From NCBI GenBank assembly GCA_043513815.1, contig CP121313.1:3348001-3412000 (forward strand): DNA of 64,000 bases, read 5' to 3'. This document shows positions 43,673 to 53,214 of the stretch, in pieces. The stretch's first letter is position 1. Every line of letters starts with the position of its first letter. Origin of the DNA: JANQIO01 sp043513815. GTDB lineage: Bacteria > Pseudomonadota > Gammaproteobacteria > Pseudomonadales > Halieaceae. The position numbers and the translations under genes are program-made. The notes under the pieces are model-generated. The model was not told where the DNA came from. It was given only the letters and a program-made list of their open reading frames with translations, and did not search any database.

Positions 43673-44542
43673 TCAATCGCCTGTCTCTTGTGCTCCATCA
43701 CCCGACGTGGCTGCGGCCACCTCCCGGCACAAATCACCCATGCGCAGCTCGCCGTCACGGGTTTGCGCGCCGAGGGTCATCGCCGTGCGCATGCTGGGTG
43801 TGGCCGCAGGTCCCCGCAGGCTCTGCTGGAAAAGGTAGGCTTCTTCACGCAGGCCTTCGGCGAGAGGCAGTTCGGCGTTGTTGATGGACTGTTTGCACAG
43901 GGCCACGGCCTGCGGGGGCCAGGCCGCCACTCGCCGGGCGAAAGCCGAGACCCAGCTATCCATTGCCTCGCTATCGTCAAACAGCCTGTTCAGGTAACCC
44001 CAGTCCAGGGCGGTCTGTGCATCGATATCCTCGCAGCCCAGGCAGACCTCCATTGCCCGTCCGCGCCCCAGCAGCCTCGGCAATCGCTGGGTTCCGCTGC
44101 CGCCCGGCAGGATACCCAGCGCCACTTCCATCTGGCTTACCAGGGTTTTCCGCGCGACGCCGTAACGCATATCGCAGGAGGCAGCAAACTCACTGCCACC
44201 TCCACCCACTCGGCCGCCAAGCTTGGCAATGGTCGGTTTGGGCATGGTCCGCAGGCGCTCGCACATGCGGTGAAAATCGTTGGGCTGCTGCTCTCGTCGG
44301 GCCGGCTGGTCCGTGGGGAAGGCCAGAATCAGCTCCAGATCAAAATGGGCGATAAAAAATTCCGGATCGGCGCTGTCGAAAACCACCACCCGCACCGCCC
44401 CGTCCGCGGCGACCTGCTCGGTAAACGCACACAGGTCTTCGAACAATGCCAGGGTCATCACGTTGACCGGCGGGTTGTTGATGGTGGCGGTCATCACCCC
44501 GTCCCGGAGTGCAGTGTCGAGGGTCGGGTATTGATAGCTCAT
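43673..44542 (-). CDS. Enoyl-CoA hydratase/isomerase family protein
   Basis: 289 residues. ATINNPPVNVMTLALFEDL (crotonase start), FFIAHFDLELIL where the usual AGxD is AHFD, and LGGRVGGGGSEFAASCDMRYGVARKTLVSQMEVALGILPGGSGTQRLPRLLGRGRAMEV with the Glu/Gly catalytic-loop region. The replacement of the usual CAGAD by IAHFD may alter the oxyanion hole. It starts 28 bp before the DUF3604 gene ends upstream, so the two are probably co-transcribed. Substrate unknown. Confidence 0.82.
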   Translation of the reverse strand: MSYQYPTLDTALRDGVMTATINNPPVNVMTLALFEDLCAFTEQVAADGAVRVVVFDSADPEFFIAHFDLELILAFPTDQPARREQQPNDFHRMCERLRTMPKPTIAKLGGRVGGGGSEFAASCDMRYGVARKTLVSQMEVALGILPGGSGTQRLPRLLGRGRAMEVCLGCEDIDAQTALDWGYLNRLFDDSEAMDSWVSAFARRVAAWPPQAVALCKQSINNAELPLAEGLREEAYLFQQSLRGPAATPSMRTAMTLGAQTRDGELRMGDLCREVAAATSGDGAQETGD

Positions 44543-44569
44543 TGGCTCAGGGCTCCGGCGGGATTCGGG

Positions 44570-46396
44570 TCAGGGACGGTACCAGATCGGTGAACTGTAG
44601 GCTCGCTCTCGGGTCACCATCGGTATGTCCCCGGCCGGCTGGACACCAAAGCGTTGTGCGTCGTAGGCCGTCCAGCGCGGCGTGGCAATCTCGATTACCC
44701 GCACATAATAGAAGGCCTGTTCTTTAGGGTCGAAATCCGGATCCCGCCAGACGGTGGCCAGACTCACCGCCCCGACCGAGTTCCGGTAGGTAGCGGCTGC
44801 CACGTCGACGGTACTGGGCAACGACGGCGCCTTGCCGGAGCTGGCATCGACGACCCGGTCATCCGAAAGCACGACATCGTAGACCCGCTCCCGGAGTTCG
44901 CCGTCAGCGCCCAGCCACCCCTTGATGATCTGTATCCGGTCCAGGTTGGCACCGTCCGGGTCCTTCAGGGCATGCACCAGGAACCGCGGCGTGTCTCCCC
45001 GAGCAATGGGCGGGAGAGTGCCACCCATGGGCACACCCCGGGCATAGCCCAGGTCCGCCAGCTGGGCCGTGGCTTCGTCGCCGGTCGAAAAATCGGCGCC
45101 ACCGAAAAAGCGCAGCGCGATGCGGGGCCCGGTGGTGGCGTAAACCTCGCGGCGCGCCAGCGCATCGAACAGTGCCTCCCGGGTATTTTCCTGCGCCCAG
45201 ATCGCCGCATAACCCGAAGCCGCCAGGCGCCAGTTTTCCCAGAGCGCACCACCCATGCGATTGCTGCTGCGCGCCGGGGCGGGCTCGGAGTCGCGAAACT
45301 TGCCCCAGAAATTGTCATCGTCCGCGGTCGCCAGCGTGGTATGGGAATCCGTGCTGCCGATCATGCCGAAGGCGAACGGGTCCACGCCGATGTCCGCCGC
45401 CAGCTTCAGCCCCAGCTTCAGGGCCGGCCGCGCATACTCGTGCGGCAGCATATCCGGCCGCTTTTCCACGGTGCGGGCAATATTGTCCCCGTCCCAGGTT
45501 TCAAAATCTGCAAACTCATCATCCGGCGATAGCAACGGATGCGCCTCGCCGTCCCCCTTGACCTGCGTGACCTCGTAAACCGGCTCCCAGCGGGCGCGGC
45601 GTGTCGCGTAATCGGCATCCAGCGGCTCCCCGCCCACCGTTTCCAGGGCAAACATGAGCCCATTGGACACATTGCCGTTGTGGGGGATGGCCATCACCCG
45701 GCCCTGGGTTGCGTCTTCATAGCGCTGCATCGCCGCCCACAGCTGTTCCGGATCGCGGCTATCCAGGGCGGAATAGGGCGGCAGCTGGGAGGCACGTTCT
45801 GCACCATCACGAAACAGAACCACCCGATGCAGGTTGTTGCCCGCTATCATCGAGGTCCACTCGTAGCCGACAAATGCCGTGAACAGGCCCGGCACATTGT
45901 GGCGATCTGCGCTGGCACTGATGTCGGCCCAGATCGAGCGCCGGATATCGGCCGACAACTCCTGCTCGTAGTCGGTGGCCTGCAGGCGTTGCAGCCAGGC
46001 GTTGATCACGGCTCGTAGGTCGCCGGTTTCATCCAGCAAGGTTCGCCACTGCCGACCCAGCTCCGTGCCCAACAGCTCGGGGTCGCGAGCCATCAGCCTC
46101 GGAAACACCCCAATAAACTCCGCGTGATCAGCGACCAGCAGGAAATCCAGCGGCCGGCGCAGCTGCGCCTGCAGGCCACCACTGGTGGGTACCGCCTCGC
46201 CGCGGGCAAAACGAAAGGCATTTTCCGGCGTGAGCCGGGTATTGCCAAAGGCGAAGGAGTCCGGAGACTGGTTGCTGTGCACATGCAGGTCACCCCAGTA
46301 CAACCGCGTGTGAGCCTCTGCCGCCAGGGAGGGAGAGTACTCATCGGCCGTCGCCAGGGCACTGAACAGCAGCATGACTGGGAAAAGCTTCTTCAT
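44570..46396 (-). CDS. DUF3604 exported protein
   Basis: 608 residues from ATG 46396. The signal peptide ends SALATAD. The DUF3604 body starts LYWGDLHVHSNQSPDSFAFG (metal-binding His-x-His as in PHP-type phosphoesterases) and continues with FLLVADHAEFIGVF, AFVGYEWTS, IPHNGNVSNG and GMIGSTDSHTTLA, a set of His/Asp residues typical of the PHP-like fold. DUF3604 proteins are periplasmic or secreted, usually near TonB receptors, and probably hydrolyse esters or phosphoesters; no activity is established. It diverges from a TonB-dependent receptor. Confidence 0.87.
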   Translation of the reverse strand: MKKLFPVMLLFSALATADEYSPSLAAEAHTRLYWGDLHVHSNQSPDSFAFGNTRLTPENAFRFARGEAVPTSGGLQAQLRRPLDFLLVADHAEFIGVFPRLMARDPELLGTELGRQWRTLLDETGDLRAVINAWLQRLQATDYEQELSADIRRSIWADISASADRHNVPGLFTAFVGYEWTSMIAGNNLHRVVLFRDGAERASQLPPYSALDSRDPEQLWAAMQRYEDATQGRVMAIPHNGNVSNGLMFALETVGGEPLDADYATRRARWEPVYEVTQVKGDGEAHPLLSPDDEFADFETWDGDNIARTVEKRPDMLPHEYARPALKLGLKLAADIGVDPFAFGMIGSTDSHTTLATADDDNFWGKFRDSEPAPARSSNRMGGALWENWRLAASGYAAIWAQENTREALFDALARREVYATTGPRIALRFFGGADFSTGDEATAQLADLGYARGVPMGGTLPPIARGDTPRFLVHALKDPDGANLDRIQIIKGWLGADGELRERVYDVVLSDDRVVDASSGKAPSLPSTVDVAAATYRNSVGAVSLATVWRDPDFDPKEQAFYYVRVIEIATPRWTAYDAQRFGVQPAGDIPMVTRERAYSSPIWYRP

Positions 46397-46540
46397 AATC
46401 GGGGTTCCCTCTGGCACAGGCGCTGGCATTGGTCGGAAGTGTAAATTTTCGCCAGGCGCGAAAAAATCCCTTGCCGTAATTATCAATCAGACTAGACTGT
46501 TTTTTATCCCACGGCTTAATAATAACTAGAGGGTATAAAT

Positions 46541-48832
46541 ATGAAGACAGTTATAACTTCACGATCGCAATTCCCGCGCCGGCCCATCGCCGCCGCATTT
46601 CCTGTTATTGCCCTGCTCGCCGGCCCCATGGTTAGCCCGGTAGCCGAAGCCCAGGCAATGCTGGAAGAAATCATTGTGACCGCCCGGAAGCGGGAAGAGT
46701 CGATCCAGGATGTGCCGATCTCAGTAACATCCATCGGCAGGGAACTCAGGGAAGCCAGCATCCGCCGGCTGGATGACATCCAGTCTTTCACCCCGAACGT
46801 GTATATCCGCAACACCGCAGGGATACCGGGTGGCGCGGCCATCAGTATTCGCGGGGTGTCTTACCAGGAAACTGACAAGACACTGGATCCGTCCATCGGC
46901 GTGATTATGGACGGTCTGTACCTGGGCACCTCCAGCGGTGCGCTGCTACAGAACTTTGATACCGCAAGAATCGAGGTACTGCGGGGGCCCCAGGGTACCC
47001 TGCACGGCAAGAACACTACCGGCGGCGTACTCAACATCATCCGCAACGACGTCACCATGGATTGGGGTGGCGAAGCGATCATCACCGCCGGTGACGACGG
47101 TCGCGAGGATTTCCGCGGTGTCCTGAACGTGCCCATCATCAAGGACGAACTCGGCGTGCGCCTGTTCGGCGCCAGCATCAACAGCGATGGCTGGGTCGAG
47201 AACTCCACCATCAATGAGGACGCCTGGGGCGACGACAAGCAGCTCTATGGGTTTGCAACCAAGTGGCAGGCGACGGACAACTTTGACATCAAGTTCCATT
47301 ACGAACACATGGACGACAAGACCGACACCGGCGCCTACACCAACATGAACCAGCCGGAAGATCTTGCCTGCCAGCTGCAGGGTGTCTTCTGGCCCATTGG
47401 TTGCCAGGCGTCAGACCCGGGTAGCGACGAGGACAACAATTCCACCAACGATCGCAATACCAACGACAGTGAGTACGACACTTACATCGTCACCATGAAC
47501 TGGGAGTTCGACAACTTTCTGCTGACCTCGATTACCGGTCGCCGGGAAATGGACGAGCAGTACCGAATCGAGTTCGATGGCTCACCGGCCAACCTGCTGT
47601 ATTTCGACTACTTCAACGACTGGAACCAGACCAGCCAGGAGCTGCGCCTGACCACAGAGATCGGCGACGACATCACCCTGGTCGTGGGTGGCTTCTACTG
47701 GGACGTAGGCTATGAGCAACGCTGGAATGTGCACGAGCTGAACTACACCCTGGAACTGCTGGGTATTCCCCAGGGCAATCCACCCTTCAGCCTGACCCCC
47801 AACTCCATCAACTACAACGGCCAGAACCAGAACACCGAGTCCTATGCGGGCTTTGCGTCGGTCGACTGGGACATCAACGAGAAATGGAGCCTGAGCGCGG
47901 GCATTCGCTACACCTACGAGGAAAAGGAATTCAAGGGTGCTGACGGCACCTTCTACGAGGCTGGAGAACCTGTGCCGGGTCTCAACTTCGAGTTCTTCGA
48001 CGACGACTGGTCAGAGACCCTGCCGCGCTTTGGTGTGCAGTACAACTGGAGCGACGACGTGATGCTGTTCGCCTCCTACGCAGAAGGCTTCAAGTCGGGC
48101 GGCTTCTTCGGACGCCAGGCCAACTTTGCCAGTGACCCCACCTACGATCCCGAGTACGTGGACACCTGGGAACTGGGTATGAAGAGCACCTGGTTGAACG
48201 GGCGCATCACCTTCAATCCCACTATTTTCTACAACGACTACCAGGACAAGCAGGAAGAGATTCTCATTCCCAACAGCCTGAGTGACGTTGCTACCGTGGT
48301 GCGAAATGCCTCGACACTGGATATCTACGGCGCCGAGCTGGAATTCCAGATGCAGATAACAGAGGCCTGGAACGTGCGGCTGTCCTACGGCTACATCGAC
48401 GCCGAGTTCGACGACTTTGTCGCCGACATTTCCGGCGACGGTATCATCACCGACAACTCCTTCCTGCAACCACGCAACACACCGGAAAACACCGTCGGTA
48501 TCAATACCACCTACACCCTCCCGCTGGGACCCGGCGAACTGGTGGCCTTTGCTTCCTACCGCTGGCGTGACGAGGTGGAAACAATTGCCGGCCCGCGGCC
48601 CATCGATCCGAATCCGAACACCAACGATCCGCTGGGCAGCCTGGATTCCATCGACAACCTGGACATCAACATCAACTACATCTGGGGCGATGGTCGCTAC
48701 CGCCTGACCGCCTACGGTCGCAATATCACCGACGAGCGTGAGCAGGTGGTCACCCGCATACCGGGCCTGACTTCCTGGGGCTACTGGAGCCAGGGTGAAA
48801 ACTACGGAGGTGAGTTCGCCTTTACGTTCTAA
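46541..48832 (+). CDS. TonB-dependent outer-membrane receptor
   Basis: 763 residues. Signal peptide ending AEAQA, TonB box LEEIIVTARKREESIQDVPISVT, plug motifs ISIRGVSYQETDKTLDPSIGVIMDGLYLG and IEVLRGPQGTLHGKNTTGGVLNIIRND, then a barrel ending with an aromatic-terminal strand (GEFAFTF). It resembles the receptor at 10.8-13.1 kb. The flanking DUF3604 gene, carotenoid oxygenase and PPOX-type protein suggest uptake of a hydrophobic carbon source, but the ligand is inference only. Confidence 0.92.
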   Translation: MKTVITSRSQFPRRPIAAAFPVIALLAGPMVSPVAEAQAMLEEIIVTARKREESIQDVPISVTSIGRELREASIRRLDDIQSFTPNVYIRNTAGIPGGAAISIRGVSYQETDKTLDPSIGVIMDGLYLGTSSGALLQNFDTARIEVLRGPQGTLHGKNTTGGVLNIIRNDVTMDWGGEAIITAGDDGREDFRGVLNVPIIKDELGVRLFGASINSDGWVENSTINEDAWGDDKQLYGFATKWQATDNFDIKFHYEHMDDKTDTGAYTNMNQPEDLACQLQGVFWPIGCQASDPGSDEDNNSTNDRNTNDSEYDTYIVTMNWEFDNFLLTSITGRREMDEQYRIEFDGSPANLLYFDYFNDWNQTSQELRLTTEIGDDITLVVGGFYWDVGYEQRWNVHELNYTLELLGIPQGNPPFSLTPNSINYNGQNQNTESYAGFASVDWDINEKWSLSAGIRYTYEEKEFKGADGTFYEAGEPVPGLNFEFFDDDWSETLPRFGVQYNWSDDVMLFASYAEGFKSGGFFGRQANFASDPTYDPEYVDTWELGMKSTWLNGRITFNPTIFYNDYQDKQEEILIPNSLSDVATVVRNASTLDIYGAELEFQMQITEAWNVRLSYGYIDAEFDDFVADISGDGIITDNSFLQPRNTPENTVGINTTYTLPLGPGELVAFASYRWRDEVETIAGPRPIDPNPNTNDPLGSLDSIDNLDININYIWGDGRYRLTAYGRNITDEREQVVTRIPGLTSWGYWSQGENYGGEFAFTF

Positions 48833-48847
48833 GGGCGACGGGGACCG

Positions 48848-49321
48848 TCAGGCCGGGATGCTCCCCAGCATCCGGTCGAGATAGTCGGCACTGCGCAGCT
48901 CGATGGCAGACAGTTCATCGAGCTGCGGCCCCAGCTCCGGATAAGCCTGCTTGAGATTTTGCCAGGCACCGGCACCCTGACGCTCGGCATTGGCCTGTAT
49001 GGTCATTTGCTCAACGGGCGAATACTCGGAGAACACCTGGTAGTAAGTGTCGCGCGCCGCAGGGATGGCAGACTGCACCAGCGCGCGATGCGCTTCAGAA
49101 GGCGGGAACATGGCTTCGACGCGGTCAGCAATATCGTCTTCGCGCGCAGCACACTCCAGCAGGCCTTCACGGTGCTCAGGCACCGCTTCTGCCCAGCCGC
49201 GATAGCGTGCCGCGGCAGTGCGCTCAAGCTGGGAGAGCATGTAGGGATAAGCTTCGGCCGGCATGCTATCGAGGTGCTCGGCGAGCAGCTCACCAAAATT
49301 TGGAATCGTGACTGCGTTCAT
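48848..49321 (-). CDS. Hypothetical helical protein
   Basis: 157 residues from ATG 49321, with GGAAGG upstream. Mostly alpha-helical: MPAEAYPYMLSQLERTAAARYRGWAEAVPEH, LLECAAREDDIADRVEAMFP and IPAARDTYYQVFSEYSPVEQMTIQANAERQGAGAWQNL. There is no signal peptide or known motif. It diverges from the PPOX-type gene, with 58 bp between starts, and converges on the TonB receptor with a 15-bp gap. Confidence 0.7.
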   Translation of the reverse strand: MNAVTIPNFGELLAEHLDSMPAEAYPYMLSQLERTAAARYRGWAEAVPEHREGLLECAAREDDIADRVEAMFPPSEAHRALVQSAIPAARDTYYQVFSEYSPVEQMTIQANAERQGAGAWQNLKQAYPELGPQLDELSAIELRSADYLDRMLGSIPA

Positions 49322-49379
49322 GACTTTGCCTTCCGCGAGGTGAACGCACATGGTAAGGACAAGCATCGAGAGTGACAAC

Positions 49380-49949
49380 ATGAGTGATCAAGCGACCAAT
49401 TACGACGACGTCAAACAGTACCGCCTGGACCCGGAGCGCGAGGAAGAACTGGTCAAGACCGGCGGCGAATGTACCTTCATCTGGGCCAACAAGGCCGGCC
49501 ACCCGTTGGGGGTCACCACAGCCTACGTACCGGCCAAGGGCAAGATCTGGATGACCGCCACCAAAGAACGGGTGCGCATAAAGGCTATCGCCCGCGACGG
49601 CCGCTCTTCCATCGTCATCACCAGCAAAGGCACGCCCATGGGCGGCGGCAAGACCGTCACCTACAAGGGGCATACGGTGATTCACGACGACCCGGAAACC
49701 AAGCACTGGATGTACCGCCTGCTGGCTGACGGCATGAAAGCCGGTCAACAGGAAGACGAGGGCAATGAGTTCACCGCCGGCCTCGACCCGGAAATGTTTA
49801 TTCGCTTCCTCGACACCCCGGAGCGTATCGTGCTCGAGTTCACGCCGGAGATGTCGATTCCCTTCGACGGTGACAAAATGGCCGCCGGCACGGCCCAGGC
49901 CTATGCTGAATTCGCAAAGCAGGACGCCGAGGCCCGGGGCGACTCCTGA
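49380..49949 (+). CDS. PPOX (pyridoxamine 5'-phosphate oxidase-fold) protein
   Basis: 189 residues from ATG 49380. The split-barrel flavin-binding fold is suggested by ECTFIWANKAGHPLGVTTAYVPAKGKIWMTATKERVRIKAIARDGRSSIVITSKG (about 30-85), a Pyridox/F420-type N-terminal signature. The C-terminal half has a helix with MKAGQQEDEGNEF and a DPEMFIRFLDTPERIVLEF strand. Such proteins bind FMN or F420 and perform redox reactions; the cofactor cannot be told here. It shares a 58-bp divergent promoter with a hypothetical gene and precedes the carotenoid oxygenase gene, which is on the other strand. Confidence 0.78.
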   Translation: MSDQATNYDDVKQYRLDPEREEELVKTGGECTFIWANKAGHPLGVTTAYVPAKGKIWMTATKERVRIKAIARDGRSSIVITSKGTPMGGGKTVTYKGHTVIHDDPETKHWMYRLLADGMKAGQQEDEGNEFTAGLDPEMFIRFLDTPERIVLEFTPEMSIPFDGDKMAAGTAQAYAEFAKQDAEARGDS

Positions 49950-49998
49950 CAGCCTGAGGCGGGCGCGGGGGCGAAAGCCACGCTGCTTTACCCGCCAG

Positions 49999-51441
49999 TC
50001 AGGCTGGCAGGAAGCAGCCGTGAAAGCCCAGCGGCAGGATGCGTTCCATCTCCGCGCTGGCCACCGGCCCCGCCGGCAGATGTGCCGCTCGCAATACCGC
50101 TACACCGCTGCGCTGGCGTCGGTAATCCAGGTAGCTGTGTAGCAGGTATCCACCCTCGGGGCCTGGCACAAACAAGGGCTCCTGCACGATGACTCCCTCA
50201 CCGTAGTCAAAGCGCTCGCCGGCGCCTGTCATTGGGTCTATGCGCACCACCGCCGACGCCAGGCTGGAGTCAGTGTCCGACTGGCCGCTCACGCCGATCA
50301 GGGGCTGGGCGTCAAAGGGCCGCCGACGATCGAAACCGGGAAACTCCATATCAACGCCCAGCGGGGTGATTTGCGCGCTACCGTCGCGCAGCGATAGCGT
50401 ATAACGCACCACTTCCGGTGCTGAATGGTGAGGCACGGGCTTATGCTGCGCCAGCCGACGCATACGCACGCTGACAGTGTCCATGTCCGTATAGGCGCAG
50501 GCCGTGAATTTGATATCACCACCCTCTTCCCAGCCGTTGCCAAAGTGGAAGACAAAGGTGGCCGGCACTTCTACCGTGCTCACCAGCGAGAAGTCCTCAC
50601 GATCAAACACCAGCAACTGGCTGGGGCGCTCAGGCTGCCAGGTCATGCGGTCGACAAAGGTTTCACCCTCACCCACTACGGCGGAACTGTTCAGTGCCAC
50701 CAGGTAGCGCGGAGTCAGCACAAAATCGTGCATATAGCCTGCGAAATCCACCGGCAGTGCCTTCGACTTCCTGAGGGTACCGTTGGCGGCGATGTGGTAC
50801 AGAACCAACATGGGCCTGCCGGCAAAGGGCACCGAACCGATGTTCCAGAGGTCACCCTGCTCGTCAAAATGAGGATGGGCCGAAAAAGGCACCCCCTTGA
50901 GTGCTTCATCAAACTGCAGCTGCCCCCGGGTCTCCAGGCTATCGGGATCGATACGATAGGCTGAACCTGCCTCCCACAGCGCCAGCAGCTCGCCGTTGTG
51001 CGGCTGCACATTGATATTGGCGACATTGGTCGTGTCGTTGTTGCGTACCGGCAGCGCATCTTCAAAATGGGTGCCGGCGCCACCGTACAGGAAGCGTCCC
51101 GCGTCCTGCTCTTTCTGGAAGCGCTGGGTGCGCACAAAGCGGCCCCGGTGCTCAACGCCGCCCTCACCGATCCGGTAGGCCTGCACCATACCGTCCGGAT
51201 CAAACCAGTGCTGGTAGCGCTGACCAGCGCGTGCGTACAGCGCCGGGCCGTTGCGGTAAAGGGTGCCGCGGCAGGCGGAGGGAAACTGTCCCTGCACCTG
51301 CATTGCCAGCGGGGACAGATCCCGCGTAACCCCCTCAAAGCCAACAGCCCAGTCGGGCTTCTCAGCGGCCGGCACGCCGCGAGGCAGCGCATGGGAAGCA
51401 GCAAGTACTGCGGCAGCCTGCAGAAAGGCTCTTCGTTTCAT
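49999..51441 (-). CDS. Carotenoid oxygenase (retinal pigment epithelial membrane protein family)
   Basis: 480 residues. A twin-arginine signal (MKRRAFLQAAAVLAASHALP) indicates Tat export. The seven-bladed propeller iron enzyme shows four conserved histidines in context: FSAHPHFDE, GYMHDFVLT, FVFHFGNGWEE and the final GFHGCF. Also YRNGPALYARAGQRYQHWFDPDGMV near the start, a family hallmark. These enzymes cleave carotenoids, stilbenes or lignin-type double bonds with O2. It sits 2 bp before the DUF2141 gene's end upstream, so they are probably co-transcribed. Confidence 0.9.
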   Translation of the reverse strand: MKRRAFLQAAAVLAASHALPRGVPAAEKPDWAVGFEGVTRDLSPLAMQVQGQFPSACRGTLYRNGPALYARAGQRYQHWFDPDGMVQAYRIGEGGVEHRGRFVRTQRFQKEQDAGRFLYGGAGTHFEDALPVRNNDTTNVANINVQPHNGELLALWEAGSAYRIDPDSLETRGQLQFDEALKGVPFSAHPHFDEQGDLWNIGSVPFAGRPMLVLYHIAANGTLRKSKALPVDFAGYMHDFVLTPRYLVALNSSAVVGEGETFVDRMTWQPERPSQLLVFDREDFSLVSTVEVPATFVFHFGNGWEEGGDIKFTACAYTDMDTVSVRMRRLAQHKPVPHHSAPEVVRYTLSLRDGSAQITPLGVDMEFPGFDRRRPFDAQPLIGVSGQSDTDSSLASAVVRIDPMTGAGERFDYGEGVIVQEPLFVPGPEGGYLLHSYLDYRRQRSGVAVLRAAHLPAGPVASAEMERILPLGFHGCFLPA

Positions 51442-51443
51442 GG

Positions 51444-51857
51444 CTAGCGTATCCTGATGTCGATTTGCAGGTCTTCTTCCAGCACTACCGCAGCTTCCTC
51501 GAAAGAAGGCGCCCCGAAGCGGCCGGCATTATTACTGAAACCGTAGCCCTCGCTGGGGATACCCAGCATGTTGGCGTCCAGTTCACCGTTGTCATTGCTG
51601 TCGTGGAATAGCTTCACCGCGTAGCGACCGGCCGGCAGATCGTGAACGGTAAACCGTATGCTCTCGCCATCCACCCGGTTGCTGGCACTCGCCAGCGGTT
51701 GCGAATTGCTGGAGTAGGACGCTTCGCTGTCGTACAGGACCCACCGCACGGCGCCCGCGGGCTCGCCGATGTTGCCGATATTAATGGTCAGGTCGGCCGC
51801 TTTTGCTGCCGGGACCAGGGCCGTGGCGCAGGCGATGGCCAGAAGGTGTTGACGCAT
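51444..51857 (-). CDS. DUF2141 periplasmic protein
   Basis: 137 residues with a signal peptide ending ALVPAAKA. DUF2141 signatures: VRWVLYDSEASYS, LPAGRYAVKLFHDSNDNGELDANMLGIPSEGYGFSNNAGRFGAPSFEEAAVVLEED (the family's FDENxNGxLDxNxxGxPxExYGFSNNA block). These proteins, of unknown function, are usually next to carotenoid-metabolism genes. It is translated just ahead of the carotenoid oxygenase. Confidence 0.9.
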   Translation of the reverse strand: MRQHLLAIACATALVPAAKAADLTINIGNIGEPAGAVRWVLYDSEASYSSNSQPLASASNRVDGESIRFTVHDLPAGRYAVKLFHDSNDNGELDANMLGIPSEGYGFSNNAGRFGAPSFEEAAVVLEEDLQIDIRIR

Positions 51858-51960
51858 GATGAACTCTCCTCAGGTGTGTTTCGTATGGGACGGATATAGC
51901 CTGCACCAGAGAGTTGCGCCGCACAGGTGCCGAAGGTCACTTTATCCCCCGGACCAAACC

Positions 51961-53214
51961 ATGACTTCTGGCACGGTGCCTCGGCTGCCGTTCTGGACTA
52001 TGCTCTCGCCCATGAAACCAGAGACTGCATCACCGCCTGCCAATACCGGGCGTGCCGGGCGCCCCTCTGCCGGGCGCCCCTCTGCCGGGCGCCCCTCTGC
52101 CGGGCGCCCCTACAACGCGCGCCCACTCACATGGGAGCAGGGGTTGCTCAACGTCTCCGGCCTGCTCGCTATCGGTTTGGGGGCGCTGGCATCGGGGTTG
52201 CACAACGACCTCTGGCCCGGGCTTGCTGTCTACCTTGCCTTTACCTTGTGCTTTATTGTCGGGGCCTTCGAAGGCGTGCTGCGTCTGCACCCACTGCAGG
52301 GCGTGGCTGCCGTACTCTGCATGGCGGTGCTCTCTGTGCTTGCGTTGCTGATGTTTCGCAACACCCTGGTGCTGATTCTTTCCGTCGTGTTGATGGCCAG
52401 CGCCCCCTACCACCTCAGCGGCAGGCAAAGCTGGCTGCTGATGGCCGTTGTCAACCTGATGTACTGGCTGGCCCTGCAAGAGGCTGCAGGCTTCAAGGAC
52501 TTTGGTCTCTCCTGGCTCTCGCTTGTCGCCCTGCAGGGCTTCGCTATCACCTCCAGCCTGGCGCGACAGCGTGAAATAGAGACCCGGGAAATCCTGGCGC
52601 GCCAGCACAGCGAACTGTTGGCCGCGCGGGCGCTGATGGCCCAGCAAACCCAGGCTGAAGAACGCCTGCGCATTGCCGGTGACCTGCACGACACCATTGG
52701 CCATCGGTTAACAGCGCTGCAGCTACAGCTGGAGGCGCTGGCACACCAGGCACCGGAAGATCTCAGGGACCAGGTAATCACCAGCCAGGGTCTGGCGAGC
52801 GATCTGCTGGAAGACATCCGCGCTATTGTGCGCCGCATGTCGGAAGAGAAGCGCGGGAATCTTGCCGACGCCATCCGCCAACTGGGGAAGTTGACGCCGG
52901 GGGTTGAGATCAGCATTACCTCACCCTTGCCGGAGCTGGACACGGGCCTGGCGCAGCAGCTGGTATTCTGTTTCCAGGAGGCCATTCACAACGCTATCCG
53001 ACACGGCCAGGCCTCCCGGATTGACATTCGCTATGAGGACGAAGGATTCACAGTCCTCGATAACGGCCGAGGGCTGCGCGGCCGGACCCTGAACGGCTTC
53101 GGGCTGAACAATATCGGTCAGCGCCTGGCGCCCTTTGCTGGCACCGTGACGCTGCGTAATGGTGATCAGGGCGGCTGCGAACTGCGGCTTTCCCTGCCGG
53201 GACTGGCAGGGTGA
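51961..53214 (+). CDS. NarL/DesK-type sensor histidine kinase with N-terminal repeat
   Basis: 417 residues from ATG 51961; ATGs at 52000 and 52012 are also possible and all have weak ribosome sites. After a GRPSA tandem repeat (about residues 32-50) come four to five membrane helices (70-190), then a coiled linker and a HisKA_3 domain: EERLRIAGDLHDTIGHRLTALQLQLE with the phospho-His. The HATPase_c domain has FQEAIHNAIRHGQA (N box), LDNGRGLRG (G1) and GFGLNNIGQRL. It overlaps the response regulator by four bases. The stimulus is unknown but membrane-related, as in DesK. Confidence 0.9.
   Translation: MTSGTVPRLPFWTMLSPMKPETASPPANTGRAGRPSAGRPSAGRPSAGRPYNARPLTWEQGLLNVSGLLAIGLGALASGLHNDLWPGLAVYLAFTLCFIVGAFEGVLRLHPLQGVAAVLCMAVLSVLALLMFRNTLVLILSVVLMASAPYHLSGRQSWLLMAVVNLMYWLALQEAAGFKDFGLSWLSLVALQGFAITSSLARQREIETREILARQHSELLAARALMAQQTQAEERLRIAGDLHDTIGHRLTALQLQLEALAHQAPEDLRDQVITSQGLASDLLEDIRAIVRRMSEEKRGNLADAIRQLGKLTPGVEISITSPLPELDTGLAQQLVFCFQEAIHNAIRHGQASRIDIRYEDEGFTVLDNGRGLRGRTLNGFGLNNIGQRLAPFAGTVTLRNGDQGGCELRLSLPGLAG
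52055..52114 (+). repeat. 15-bp tandem repeat in histidine kinase gene
   Basis: GCCGGGCGCCCCTCT occurs three times from 52055, then GCCGGGCGCCCCTAC. In frame it encodes GRPSA repeats, and copy-number change would not break the frame. Confidence 0.9.

Noticed and set aside
43640..44593. 317-codon plus-strand open frame over the enoyl-CoA hydratase
   Set aside because: Antisense to a clear crotonase gene; no ribosome-binding site.
52055..52114. Possible CRISPR-like array
   Set aside because: Units are 15 bp, contiguous without spacers, and in frame within a coding sequence.
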